DNA from: Pseudoxanthomonas koreensis_A
GTDB lineage: Bacteria > Pseudomonadota > Gammaproteobacteria > Xanthomonadales > Xanthomonadaceae
Reading direction: 5' to 3'
Length of the DNA: 64,000 nucleotides
Assembly: GCF_041890415.1 (NCBI RefSeq)
Contig: NZ_CP169056.1
Coordinates: 1 to 64,000, forward strand
A program made the translations under genes and the position numbers. Shown here in pieces: positions 1 to 7,306 of the stretch; positions within the stretch are counted from its first letter, which is position 1; every line of letters begins with the position of its first letter. The notes below the pieces were generated by a model that saw only the letters and a program-made list of their open reading frames with translations, had not been told where the DNA came from and ran no database searches.

Positions 1-380
1 CCGTCGCCAGCCAGGTCCAGGGCACGGCTGTCCTCATGCACCACCTGGCCGTCCTCGAAGGTCCACTTGGTGGAGAGGGTGCCGGGCACGCTGGCGGACC
101 CGTCGCTGGTGCGGGTGGTCACGCTGGCGTAGATGGTGTCGCCGGTGGCGAACGTGGTGGCCGGCGCGGTCACGCGCTGGTCGGCGCCCACGGCATTGCC
201 CAGGTCCACCGAGGTCACCGATGCGGTGGCGGCGGCGGCCGGTTCGGCCATCGGAGCCGGTGCGTCGGCGGTGGCGATCGGCGGCAGCGGTTCGAGTTGC
301 TCGGCCTTCTTGCAGCCGGCCAGAGCCAGCGAGGCGGCCAGCGCGGCGGCGAGCGGATACAGCAGGCGGGGTCGGGTCAT
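1..380 (-). CDS. lipoprotein of unknown function (cut by window start)
   Basis: The gene starts at 380 and runs off the left edge, so about 126 N-terminal residues are visible. It opens with MTRPRLL, a hydrophobic stretch and a clear lipobox (LALAGC), so the product should be an acylated membrane lipoprotein. After the cysteine comes an Ala/Pro-rich linker of about 35 residues. A segment rich in Thr, Val and Ser follows (TTFATGDTIYASV) with beta character. I do not recognise the family. The C-terminus is outside the window. It lies just downstream of the LysM gene on the same strand (48-base gap) and may be cotranscribed with it. Confidence 0.7.
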   Translation of the reverse strand, partial: MTRPRLLYPLAAALAASLALAGCKKAEQLEPLPPIATADAPAPMAEPAAAATASVTSVDLGNAVGADQRVTAPATTFATGDTIYASVTTRTSDGSASVPGTLSTKWTFEDGQVVHEDSRALDLAGD

Positions 381-427
381 GGGTGAGTCCTCTGCAAGGT
401 CGGGGGAGGAGGCAGGCGCCGGTGCCG

Positions 428-724
428 CTATGGGCGTTCGGGGATCTTCAGCACCTGGCCGGGCTGGATCCGGTCCGGATCGTCCAGCAGGTCGCGGTTG
501 GCTTCGAAGATCGACGGCCATGCGTTGGCGTCGCCGTAGAAGCGCTTGGCGATGCGCGACAGCGAGTCGCCCTTCTCCACGGTGTAGGTCTGCTGAGGCC
601 GGTCGCGCATGTGCTCGGTCGAATCGGCCCCGCCCTGGACGTTGGAGAAGTCTGCCCGTTCGCGCTCGGTGCTGTGCGCGCCGCCCTGCACGTTGGAAAA
701 GTCAGGCTTGTTGGGGTTGCTCAT
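428..724 (-). CDS. LysM-domain protein with duplicated N-terminal motif
   Basis: A 98-residue protein. The C-terminal half (about residues 46-96) is a LysM peptidoglycan-binding module (YTVEKGDSLSRIAKRFYG, then IFEANRDLL and PGQVLKIPE). There is no signal peptide, so it resembles the small cytoplasmic or late-exported LysM proteins of the YgaU type rather than a secreted hydrolase. The first 40 residues contain two near-identical copies of DFSNVQGGA followed by STE, about 17 residues apart, which looks like an internal duplication. The ATG at 724 was chosen because longer in-frame extensions run through the neighbouring queF gene. The exact function is unknown. Confidence 0.8.
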   Translation of the reverse strand: MSNPNKPDFSNVQGGAHSTERERADFSNVQGGADSTEHMRDRPQQTYTVEKGDSLSRIAKRFYGDANAWPSIFEANRDLLDDPDRIQPGQVLKIPERP

Positions 725-821
725 GCGCACGATCCGGTGTGGAAGGCGCAGCCACCGTTGCACAGCGCCTGTTAACACCGCATCTGGGGCGCGTGAACCC
801 GGTATTGCACGCGCACCACGC

Positions 822-1640
822 CTACTGGCGGGGATCTCGCAACGGCGGTGGCGGCGAACTGCCCGGGATGGCGCGCCAGGGGTTGATGTCCAGCCCGCCG
901 CGGCGGGTGTAGCGGGCTTCCACCGACAGGGCCTGTGGTGCGCACTGGCGCAGCACGTCCAGGAAGATGCGCTCCACGCACTGTTCGTGGAACTCGGCAT
1001 GGTCGCGGAAGCCGACCAGGTAGCGCAGCAGCCCGGCGCGCTCGATGCGCGGCCCGCAGTAGCGCAGGTGCACGCTGGCCCAGTCCGGCTGGCCGGTGAC
1101 CGGGCAGTTGGACTTGAGCAGGGCCGAATGCAGGGATTCGTCGACGATGAGGTCGGGGTCGCAGTGCAGCTGGTCCGGGTCGGGCGCCGCGCAGGGTTCG
1201 AAACCGGCGTCGATGGTGTCCAGCGAGCCGGCCGAGTCCAGGCCCAAGTCCAGCGGCGGCAGGCCGAATGCCACCTCCACCGGCGCGCCGGCACAGGCCG
1301 ACAGGTCGGCGGCGATGCACGCACGCACCTGCACGGCGTCGTCGAAACGGGTGGCGTTGAGCGAATTGAGGTAAAGCTTGAGCGACTTGGATTCGACCAG
1401 GTGCGGTGAATCGGCCGGTACGTGCAAGGTGGCGGTGGCCACCTGCGGCTTGCCGCGGCTGTCCAGCCAGCCCAGTTCGTAGGCATGCCAGCGGTCGTGG
1501 CCGGTGAACGGCAGCGGGCCGGGGCCGATTCCCAGGGCGGCGCGAGCACTGGCGCGCGGGATCGGGAACAGCAGCGCCGGGTCGTAGCCGGCCGGGTAGA
1601 CGACCTCGCGGCCGAGGCTGGAGTCGTGGGGGGTGTTCAT
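822..1640 (-). CDS. queF: NADPH-dependent 7-cyano-7-deazaguanine reductase
   Basis: QueF reduces preQ0 to preQ1 in queuosine biosynthesis (tRNA wobble modification) in the cytoplasm. The 272-residue length fits the long two-domain form found in Gammaproteobacteria. Visible hallmarks are the QueF motif around ESKSLKLYLNS and the catalytic-cysteine region CPVTGQPDWASVHLRY. The N-terminal half carries LGREVVYPAGYDPALLFPI, typical of this type. The gene is divergent from the hydrolase at 1694, with a 53-base shared gap. No other queuosine genes lie nearby, so it appears to be a solitary transcription unit. Confidence 0.95.
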   Translation of the reverse strand: MNTPHDSSLGREVVYPAGYDPALLFPIPRASARAALGIGPGPLPFTGHDRWHAYELGWLDSRGKPQVATATLHVPADSPHLVESKSLKLYLNSLNATRFDDAVQVRACIAADLSACAGAPVEVAFGLPPLDLGLDSAGSLDTIDAGFEPCAAPDPDQLHCDPDLIVDESLHSALLKSNCPVTGQPDWASVHLRYCGPRIERAGLLRYLVGFRDHAEFHEQCVERIFLDVLRQCAPQALSVEARYTRRGGLDINPWRAIPGSSPPPPLRDPRQ

Positions 1641-1693
1641 GCGCTGATTCTAGGCTGCGGACCGCGGTGATGGCGGCTCTGTATCATGGCGGC

Positions 1694-2359
1694 ATGACCA
1701 GTCCCCCGTTCCCCGCCACCAACCAGACGCTGCTGCTCGACGGCCCTGCCGGCGCGCTCGAGGTTGCGGTCGACCTGCCCGAGCCCGAGGACGCGCGCGC
1801 GCTGGTGGTGGTGATCTGCCATCCGCTGCCGACCGAGGGCGGGAGCATGCACAACAAGGTGGTGACCATGGTCGCGCGCGCGTTGCGCGAGCTCGGGGCC
1901 ACCACGGTGCGCTTCAACTTCCGCGGCACCGGCCAGTCCGAAGGCGGCTTCGACCACGGCAATGGCGAGCAGGAAGACCTGCGCGCGGTCGTGGACTGGG
2001 TGCGCAGCGCGCGCGCCGGCGATGCGCTGTGGCTGGCCGGCTTCAGTTTCGGCTCCTACGTGAGCCTGCGCGCCACCGAAGCGCTGCAGCCCGATGCGCT
2101 GATCTCCATCGCCCCGCCGGTGTCCGGACGAGGCTGGGACTTCGACGCCATCGAGGTGCCCGAGGTGCCATGGCTGGTGGTCCAGGGCGATGCCGACGAA
2201 ATCGTCGACGCGCAGGCGGTCTACACCTGGGTCGATGGCCTCAAGCGCAAGCCGCAACTGGTGCGCATGGTCGACACCAGCCACTTCTTCCACCGCAAGT
2301 TGATCGACCTGCGCGGCGCCATCCAGCACGAAGTCAAAGCGTGGCTGCCCCCGGCCTGA
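1694..2359 (+). CDS. alpha/beta hydrolase
   Basis: A 221-residue cytoplasmic serine hydrolase of the dienelactone hydrolase-like alpha/beta fold. The nucleophile elbow reads GFSFGS (G-x-S-x-G). An oxyanion-side segment CHPLPTEGGSMHNK and the strand NFRGTGQSEGG match the family often annotated as hydrolases of the alpha/beta superfamily in Proteobacteria. The acid is probably the Asp in QGDADEIVD and the base the His of DTSHFFH. The ATG at 1694 is preferred over one 27 bases upstream because the shorter form begins just ahead of the first conserved strand. The substrate is unknown. zapE follows after 14 bases, so the two may share a transcript. Confidence 0.85.
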   Translation: MTSPPFPATNQTLLLDGPAGALEVAVDLPEPEDARALVVVICHPLPTEGGSMHNKVVTMVARALRELGATTVRFNFRGTGQSEGGFDHGNGEQEDLRAVVDWVRSARAGDALWLAGFSFGSYVSLRATEALQPDALISIAPPVSGRGWDFDAIEVPEVPWLVVQGDADEIVDAQAVYTWVDGLKRKPQLVRMVDTSHFFHRKLIDLRGAIQHEVKAWLPPA

Positions 2360-2373
2360 GCACGACGGTTGCG

Positions 2374-3501
2374 ATGTCCACGCCCTCCCGCGCCTACGCC
2401 GAAGGCGCGGCGGCCGGGCGCTGGCGTGACGACCCGGCCCAGCACCCGGTGCTGGCCGAGCTGGACCGCATCCATCGGCAATTGATCCAGGCGCCGGCGC
2501 CGGCCGGCCTGCTGGCGCGGCTGGGCCTGGGCGCGCGGCCGCCGGCGGTGGACGGCCTGTACCTGTGGGGCGGGGTGGGCCGCGGCAAGACCTTCCTGGT
2601 CGACCTGTTCTACGCCTCGCTGCCGCTGCCGGTGTACTCGCCGGGCAGCGCCAGGCCGCAGGTGTCCGGCGGCAAGTACCGCACCCACTTCCACCGTTTC
2701 ATGCGCGGCGTGCACGAGCGCCTGCGCGAGCATGCCGGCGAGGCCGATCCGCTGGCGCGGATCGCGCGGCACTGGCGCGGCGCGCTGAAGGTGCTGGTGC
2801 TGGACGAGTTCTTCGTCACCGACATCGGCGACGCCATGCTGCTGGCACGCTTGCTGGAGCGGCTGTTTGCCGAAGGGGTGACCCTGGTCACCACCTCCAA
2901 CACCGCGCCGGAAAACCTGTACCGCGACGGCTTGCAGCGCGCCGGCTTCCTGCCGGCGATCGACCTGTTGCAGGAGCACTGCGTGGTGCTGCACGCCGAC
3001 GGGCAACAGGATTACCGCCTGCGCGCCCTTACCCGCTCGCCGGTCTATCGCGCGCCGCTGGACGATGGCTCCGATGCCTGGCTGGCCGAGCGCTGGCGCG
3101 AACTCAGCGGCGGCGATGGCGCCCGCGCGTGCAACATCGAGATCGACGCACGCAAGATCCCGGTGCGCGGGCGTGGCAAGAGCGTGGCCTGGTTCGATTT
3201 CGCGGTGCTGTGCGAAGGCCCGCGCGGGACCACCGACTACATCGAGATCGCGCGCGAGTTCAACACGGTGCTGCTGGGCGGCATCCCGCGCATGGGCGCG
3301 CACAACGAGGATGCCGCGCGCCGCTTCGTCAACCTGGTCGACGAGTTGTACGACCGCCAGGTCAACCTGGTGTGCACCGCCGATGCGGCGCCGACGTCGC
3401 TGTACGACGGCCATCGTCTGCAGGGTGCATTCGAGCGCACCGCCTCGCGCCTGATCGAGATGCGCAGCGCAGAGTACCTCGGCACCACGCACCGCAGCTG
3501 A
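2374..3501 (+). CDS. zapE: cell division protein ZapE (AFG1-like ATPase)
   Basis: ZapE is a cytoplasmic P-loop ATPase that associates with the Z-ring during constriction and belongs to the AFG1/YhcM family. The 375-residue length equals that of the E. coli protein. A Walker A motif GGVGRGKT lies near residue 70, a Walker B-like VLVLDEFFVTD near residue 150, and a sensor region TSNTAPENLY follows. The chosen ATG gives the usual short N-terminus (YAEGAAAGRWRDDPAQ). It follows the hydrolase gene closely. Confidence 0.95.
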   Translation: MSTPSRAYAEGAAAGRWRDDPAQHPVLAELDRIHRQLIQAPAPAGLLARLGLGARPPAVDGLYLWGGVGRGKTFLVDLFYASLPLPVYSPGSARPQVSGGKYRTHFHRFMRGVHERLREHAGEADPLARIARHWRGALKVLVLDEFFVTDIGDAMLLARLLERLFAEGVTLVTTSNTAPENLYRDGLQRAGFLPAIDLLQEHCVVLHADGQQDYRLRALTRSPVYRAPLDDGSDAWLAERWRELSGGDGARACNIEIDARKIPVRGRGKSVAWFDFAVLCEGPRGTTDYIEIAREFNTVLLGGIPRMGAHNEDAARRFVNLVDELYDRQVNLVCTADAAPTSLYDGHRLQGAFERTASRLIEMRSAEYLGTTHRS

Positions 3502-3603
3502 CGGGCTGCACGCCCCGGGCCTGCCCGCGACCCGACGACCTCACCGCCGCCATCGCACCGCAGCGCTCACCCCGTGGCCCAGGTCGATCAGGAGCCGGGC
3601 CGA

Positions 3604-4488
3604 TCATCGGGCCGGCGCCCTGACCGATGCCGACCAGACGCTGTCGGCATGGCCATGGAGCATGCGTCGGCGGGTGCGCCGGGCCAGGCCGGCAAACACC
3701 GGCACCGCCAGCAGCGCGGTCAGGTCCACCGGCCAGCTTCCGGGATGGCTCCAGCTGCCACCCAGGCCCCAGCTGCCGGCGAGGCTGGACAGCGGGATCG
3801 CCAGGGTCAGCAGGGCGCAGGCCCACAGCACCCCGACCGCGCCACGGCCGCTGCCGCGCGCGAACGCCCAGGCCACCGAAGCGAAGAACACCCCGTAGTA
3901 GATCGCCTGGTGCCACAGCTCCAGGTCCTGGACCCGTGCCGGCAGCCACTTGGCCGCCGCCACCGTGGCCGAGATGCCGGCCACGCTGCCCAGGGCCACG
4001 CCCACGGTCAGGCAGCCCAGCACCCGCGCCGAGCGCTTCTGGACCACGTCCTGCGCGCCCTTCTGCCGGCGCCGGCGCGACTCCACCCACAGCAGGTTGC
4101 CGGTGTAGAACAGCATCGCCCCGGCCAGGCCCATCAGCACGTACAGCCAGCGCACCGGGTTGCCGCCGTAGCTGCCGAAGTGCAGGGCGAAGAATGCGTT
4201 GACCGCCTCGTCCCAGCCGTCCATGTGCCCGGGCAGGTCGTGGGTGTCCACGGTGCCGGTGTACGGGTCCAGGTGGGTGCGCATCCAGGTGCGGCCGCGG
4301 GTGCCGTGGCGGATGTCCAGCCCGGTGATGCCGGCCTCGAGGTGGCCGTCATCGTCCCGGACGAAGCTGAAGTTGAACACTTCGAAATCCGGCAGCTGGC
4401 GCAGTTGCTGCTGCGGCGAGGCCAGGTAGAACAGCAGCGCCGCGGCGATGCCGGCGGCGGTCGCCAGCAGGGCGAGGACGGTGCTCAT
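3604..4488 (-). CDS. PepSY-family membrane protein, apparently N-terminally shortened
   Basis: A 294-residue inner-membrane protein. A helix at residues 3-23 is followed by a periplasmic PepSY-like segment (FNFSFVRDDDGHLEAG) and HFGSYGGNPVRWLY. A membrane segment ending GNLLWVESRRRRQ comes next, then three to four further helices. PepSY-TM proteins beside TonB-dependent siderophore receptors are usually about 450-550 residues, with an N-terminal helix and a first PepSY domain that are missing here. It starts 31 bases after the receptor stop, on the same strand, so the two probably form one iron-uptake operon. Either a deletion removed the 5' part or this lineage has a compact variant. A role in reductive release of iron from siderophores is inference. 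Confidence 0.75.
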   Translation of the reverse strand: MSTVLALLATAAGIAAALLFYLASPQQQLRQLPDFEVFNFSFVRDDDGHLEAGITGLDIRHGTRGRTWMRTHLDPYTGTVDTHDLPGHMDGWDEAVNAFFALHFGSYGGNPVRWLYVLMGLAGAMLFYTGNLLWVESRRRRQKGAQDVVQKRSARVLGCLTVGVALGSVAGISATVAAAKWLPARVQDLELWHQAIYYGVFFASVAWAFARGSGRGAVGVLWACALLTLAIPLSSLAGSWGLGGSWSHPGSWPVDLTALLAVPVFAGLARRTRRRMLHGHADSVWSASVRAPAR

Positions 4489-4519
4489 GGGTGCGGCTCC
4501 GTTGCCGGTGGCGGTGGGC

Positions 4520-6748
4520 TTACCAGCTGAAGGTCGCGCTGGCAGTGACACTGCGGCCGGTGCCGTAGTAACAGGCGGACACCGAGATGCAGGTGGAGAT
4601 GAACTCGCGGTCGGCCAGGTTGCTGAGGTTGACCGCCAGGCGCGTGGCGACACCGCCGTGGGTGCCGGCGTCGTAGCGGATCGCCGCGTCCCACAGGGTG
4701 TAGGCCGGGATCAGGAAGGCGTTGGCGCTGTCGCCATAGCTCTGGCCGTTGTAGCGCACGCCGGCGGCCAGGCTCAGCCCGGACAGGGCGCCGGCCTGGA
4801 AGGTGTAGTCGGCCCACAGCGCCGCGGTCCAGTCCGGGACCATGGTCAGCTGCTTGCCGGCATAACCGTTGTTGCTGCGGGTGACCTCCGAGTCCATCCA
4901 GCTGGCCGCGCCGATCACGCTGAAGCCCTCCAGCGGGGTGATCCGGCCTTCCAGCTCCACGCCGCGGACCTGGCCCTCGCCGTCCTGCACCTGGCACTGG
5001 CTGGCGCCGGTGGCACCGCAGCCGGTGGTGTGCAGCGGGTCGTTGGTGAGGATGTTCTGCTGGCGCAGGTCGTAGGCCGACACGGTCAGCAGGCCGTCGA
5101 AGCTGGCCGGCTGGTACTTCAGCCCGGCTTCCAGCTGCTGGCCGGTGACCGGGTCGAACGGGCTGTTGTCCCAGCTCATGTTGCTGTTGGAGCCGGCCGG
5201 CTGGAACGACTCGGCATAGCTCAGGTACGGCGACAGGCCGTTGTCGGCGACGTAGAGCAGGCCGAGGTTGCCGGTGAAGGCGTCGTTCTCCACCCGGGTC
5301 GGCACCTGCGGGCCGTACACGCCGCTGGCGACGTTGTAGCTGCGGGTGAAGGTGTCGTCCTCGGTCCAGTCATGGCGGCCGCCGAAGGTGAGGCGCCACT
5401 TGTCCAGCGCGATCTGGTCCTGCAGGTACAGGCCGGTCTGCTCGTTGACGCCGCCGAAGTAGGTGATGGCCGTGGTGACCGGCACGTAGCCGGTGTAGAC
5501 CGGCTGGAAGATGTCGATCGGCGCCGGGTTCAACATCGCCCCGCGGCGGCCGGTCCAGTCGGCCTTCTGCCAGTCCACGCCAAGCAGCAGGGTGTGCTCC
5601 AGGGCGCCGGTGGTGAAGCGGCCGGTGAGCCGGGTGTCCACGGTCTGGCCGTCGGAATCGCCCTCGCCCCAGGTCGCGCGGCGGTTCTGGGTGCGGCCGT
5701 CGGCACTCAGCCCGCCCAGGGTGATCACCGAGCGGAACAGCGAATCCACATGCGTGTAGCGCGCGCTCTGGCCCAGGCTCCAGCGCTCGTTGAAGGCGTG
5801 CTCGAACAGCCAGCCGGCGGTCCACACGGTGCGGTCGAAGGTGTTCCAGCCCGGCTCGCCGATGAAGGTGGTGTTCTTCATCCACCCGTAGCGGGTCGGT
5901 ACAAGGGTGCCGTCCAGCGGCAGGAACTGGTAGGTCGAGCCGCCGTCGTCCACCTGGTACATGCCCAGCAGGGTCAGGCGCGTGCGCTCGCCGGCCTGCC
6001 AGGTGTAGGAGGGAGCGATGAACCAGTGCTGCTGTTCGGTTTCGTCGATCTGGGTGCGGCCGTCGCGATACAGGCCGACCACGCGTGCCAGGTGGGTGGC
6101 ATCGCCATTGCCGGCGCCGAGGTCGAAGGCCGCGTGGTGCTGGCCGTTGCCATCGATGCCCACGCGCAGCACCTGCTCCTGGTCCGGGTGCGGGGTCTTG
6201 CTGACCTGGTTGACCATGCCGCCCGGGGCCACCTGGCCGTACATCACCGCGGCCGGGCCCTTGAGCACCTCCACCCGCTCCAGGTTCCAGCTGTCGACCA
6301 TGGTCCGGTTCCACTGGCTGCCCTGCGGCGCGCGCATGCCATCGACGGTGACGTTGTTGGACCAGCTGCCGGCATCGAAGCCGCGGATGCGGAAATCGTC
6401 GACCCGGTTGTCGATGCCGCTGCTCTCCAGCGACACGCCGGCGACGTAGCGCATGGCCTCGTTGAGGTTGGACACGCCGCGCGCGTCCAGTTCCTCGCGC
6501 GCGATCACCGACACCGACTGGGCGGTCTCGGCGATGGGCGTGTCGGTCTTGGTCGCGCCGGAGGTGTGGGTGGTGGTGCGGTAGGCGTTGACCCGGACCG
6601 CGTCCAGCTCGGTCACGGTGGCGCCGGAAGAGGCGATTTCGGCCTGGGCGGCGGCGGCGGCCAGGCCGGTGCTGGCCAGGACCACGGCGGCGGCGAGCAG
6701 GGAGGGACGCAGGCGCGGGCGTGCCGCGCGACGGAAAGTGGATGCCAT
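4520..6748 (-). CDS. TonB-dependent siderophore receptor
   Basis: A 742-residue outer-membrane receptor. An N-terminal signal peptide (hydrophobic core LLAAAVVLASTGLAAAAAQA) is followed by a TonB-box region (TELDAVRVNAYR). A plug domain follows with IAETAQSVSVIAREELDARG and a siderophore-receptor signature (RIRGFDAGSWSNNVTVDG). A 22-strand barrel ends in an aromatic residue (SATFSW). These resemble the FhuE/FoxA/FpvA class rather than BtuB. The ATG at 6748 has a GAGG Shine-Dalgarno seven bases upstream. An ATG at 6817 is possible but would make an unusually long leader. A Fur-like dyad lies at 6832-6846. The ligand cannot be told from sequence. Confidence 0.93.
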   Translation of the reverse strand: MASTFRRAARPRLRPSLLAAAVVLASTGLAAAAAQAEIASSGATVTELDAVRVNAYRTTTHTSGATKTDTPIAETAQSVSVIAREELDARGVSNLNEAMRYVAGVSLESSGIDNRVDDFRIRGFDAGSWSNNVTVDGMRAPQGSQWNRTMVDSWNLERVEVLKGPAAVMYGQVAPGGMVNQVSKTPHPDQEQVLRVGIDGNGQHHAAFDLGAGNGDATHLARVVGLYRDGRTQIDETEQQHWFIAPSYTWQAGERTRLTLLGMYQVDDGGSTYQFLPLDGTLVPTRYGWMKNTTFIGEPGWNTFDRTVWTAGWLFEHAFNERWSLGQSARYTHVDSLFRSVITLGGLSADGRTQNRRATWGEGDSDGQTVDTRLTGRFTTGALEHTLLLGVDWQKADWTGRRGAMLNPAPIDIFQPVYTGYVPVTTAITYFGGVNEQTGLYLQDQIALDKWRLTFGGRHDWTEDDTFTRSYNVASGVYGPQVPTRVENDAFTGNLGLLYVADNGLSPYLSYAESFQPAGSNSNMSWDNSPFDPVTGQQLEAGLKYQPASFDGLLTVSAYDLRQQNILTNDPLHTTGCGATGASQCQVQDGEGQVRGVELEGRITPLEGFSVIGAASWMDSEVTRSNNGYAGKQLTMVPDWTAALWADYTFQAGALSGLSLAAGVRYNGQSYGDSANAFLIPAYTLWDAAIRYDAGTHGGVATRLAVNLSNLADREFISTCISVSACYYGTGRSVTASATFSW

Positions 6749-6831
6749 GACAACCTCGGAACGGTGGGGAGTGAGACGTGGCTCACCGTTCAAGACGGCT
6801 GGCTGAGTCGGCTTCATTATTTTTTCACGAG

Positions 6832-6846
6832 TGCGAATCGTTCTCA
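6832..6846 (-). promoter_or_regulatory. putative Fur box before the TonB-dependent receptor
   Basis: On the receptor strand the sequence reads TGAGAAC-G-ATTCGCA, a 7-1-7 inverted repeat close to the Fur consensus TGATAAT-G-ATTATCA. It lies 84 bases upstream of the receptor start, beside AT-rich promoter-like sequence (TTGAGA and AAAATAAT). This predicts iron-repressed transcription of the receptor and the PepSY gene. Confidence 0.65.
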
Positions 6847-6871
6847 ATAAGTGCAGGTGAGACGAATCCTG

Positions 6872-6919
6872 GCCCCATATCTGGCGTTGACGGGAATGCT
6901 TGACCCCACTATCTTGTGC
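6872..6919 (+). promoter_or_regulatory. nrd promoter with two NrdR-box-like sites
   Basis: TTGACG (6887-6892), a 17-base spacer and TATCTT (6910-6915) form a promoter whose start would fall at about 6921, where the riboswitch begins. Two sequences fitting the NrdR consensus (CwAtATaTwG core) lie at 6872-6887 (core CCATATCTGG) and 6904-6919 (core CACTATCTTG). They are 32 bases apart centre to centre, the three-turn spacing typical of NrdR box pairs. They overlap the -35 and -10, consistent with repression when dATP is plentiful. Confidence 0.6.
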
Positions 6920-6920
6920 C

Positions 6921-7118
6921 GCGTCGGTACCGGGCCTTGCAGGGCTCCGGTTTAAAAGGGAAGTCTGGTGGGCCCGCGAGGGCGATTCCGGCACTGCCCC
7001 GCAGCGGTAATCGGGAACGAACCTGCCATCAGCACTGGAGCCTGCGCTCCGGGAAGCGGCGGGGGAGGTGGAAGGCCCCGGCCTTCCGGACCCGTGAGTC
7101 CGAAGACCTGCCGACAGC
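6921..7118 (+). promoter_or_regulatory. cobalamin riboswitch (nrdAB leader)
   Basis: The conserved B12-box elements appear in order: AAAAGGGAAGTCTGGTG (6955-6970), a core with GGCACTGCCCCGCAGCGGTAAT (read as GGCACTGCC then CCGCAGCGGTAAT), a CACTGG element near 7033, and CCGAAGACCTGCC (7100-7112). A closing stem pairs GTCGG (6923-6927) with CCGAC (7111-7115). The RNA lies on the nrdA strand, about 190 bases before the start codon. Adenosylcobalamin binding would be expected to switch off expression of the B12-independent reductase. Confidence 0.92.
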
Positions 7119-7306
7119 CGCGCGCAGCACACCGCGCGGTGCCGGCCGCGGAATCTCCGGGGGGAGATGGCTGGTGAAGCAGGGACCGGCCGCATGCCTG
7201 TGCGTTCTCGGTTGCTGCGACGCCGCTTCCCGATCCTCCTTCCGTCGCCGGCCTTCGCGATACCGCGCGGGCGGGTCGCTGCGTGCATTACGCAATGGAG
7301 GAAGGC

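Noticed and set aside
4520..6748. Assignment of the TonB receptor as a vitamin B12 transporter because a cobalamin riboswitch is nearby
   Set aside because: The riboswitch faces the other way, towards nrdA. The receptor has siderophore-type plug motifs and a Fur-like box.
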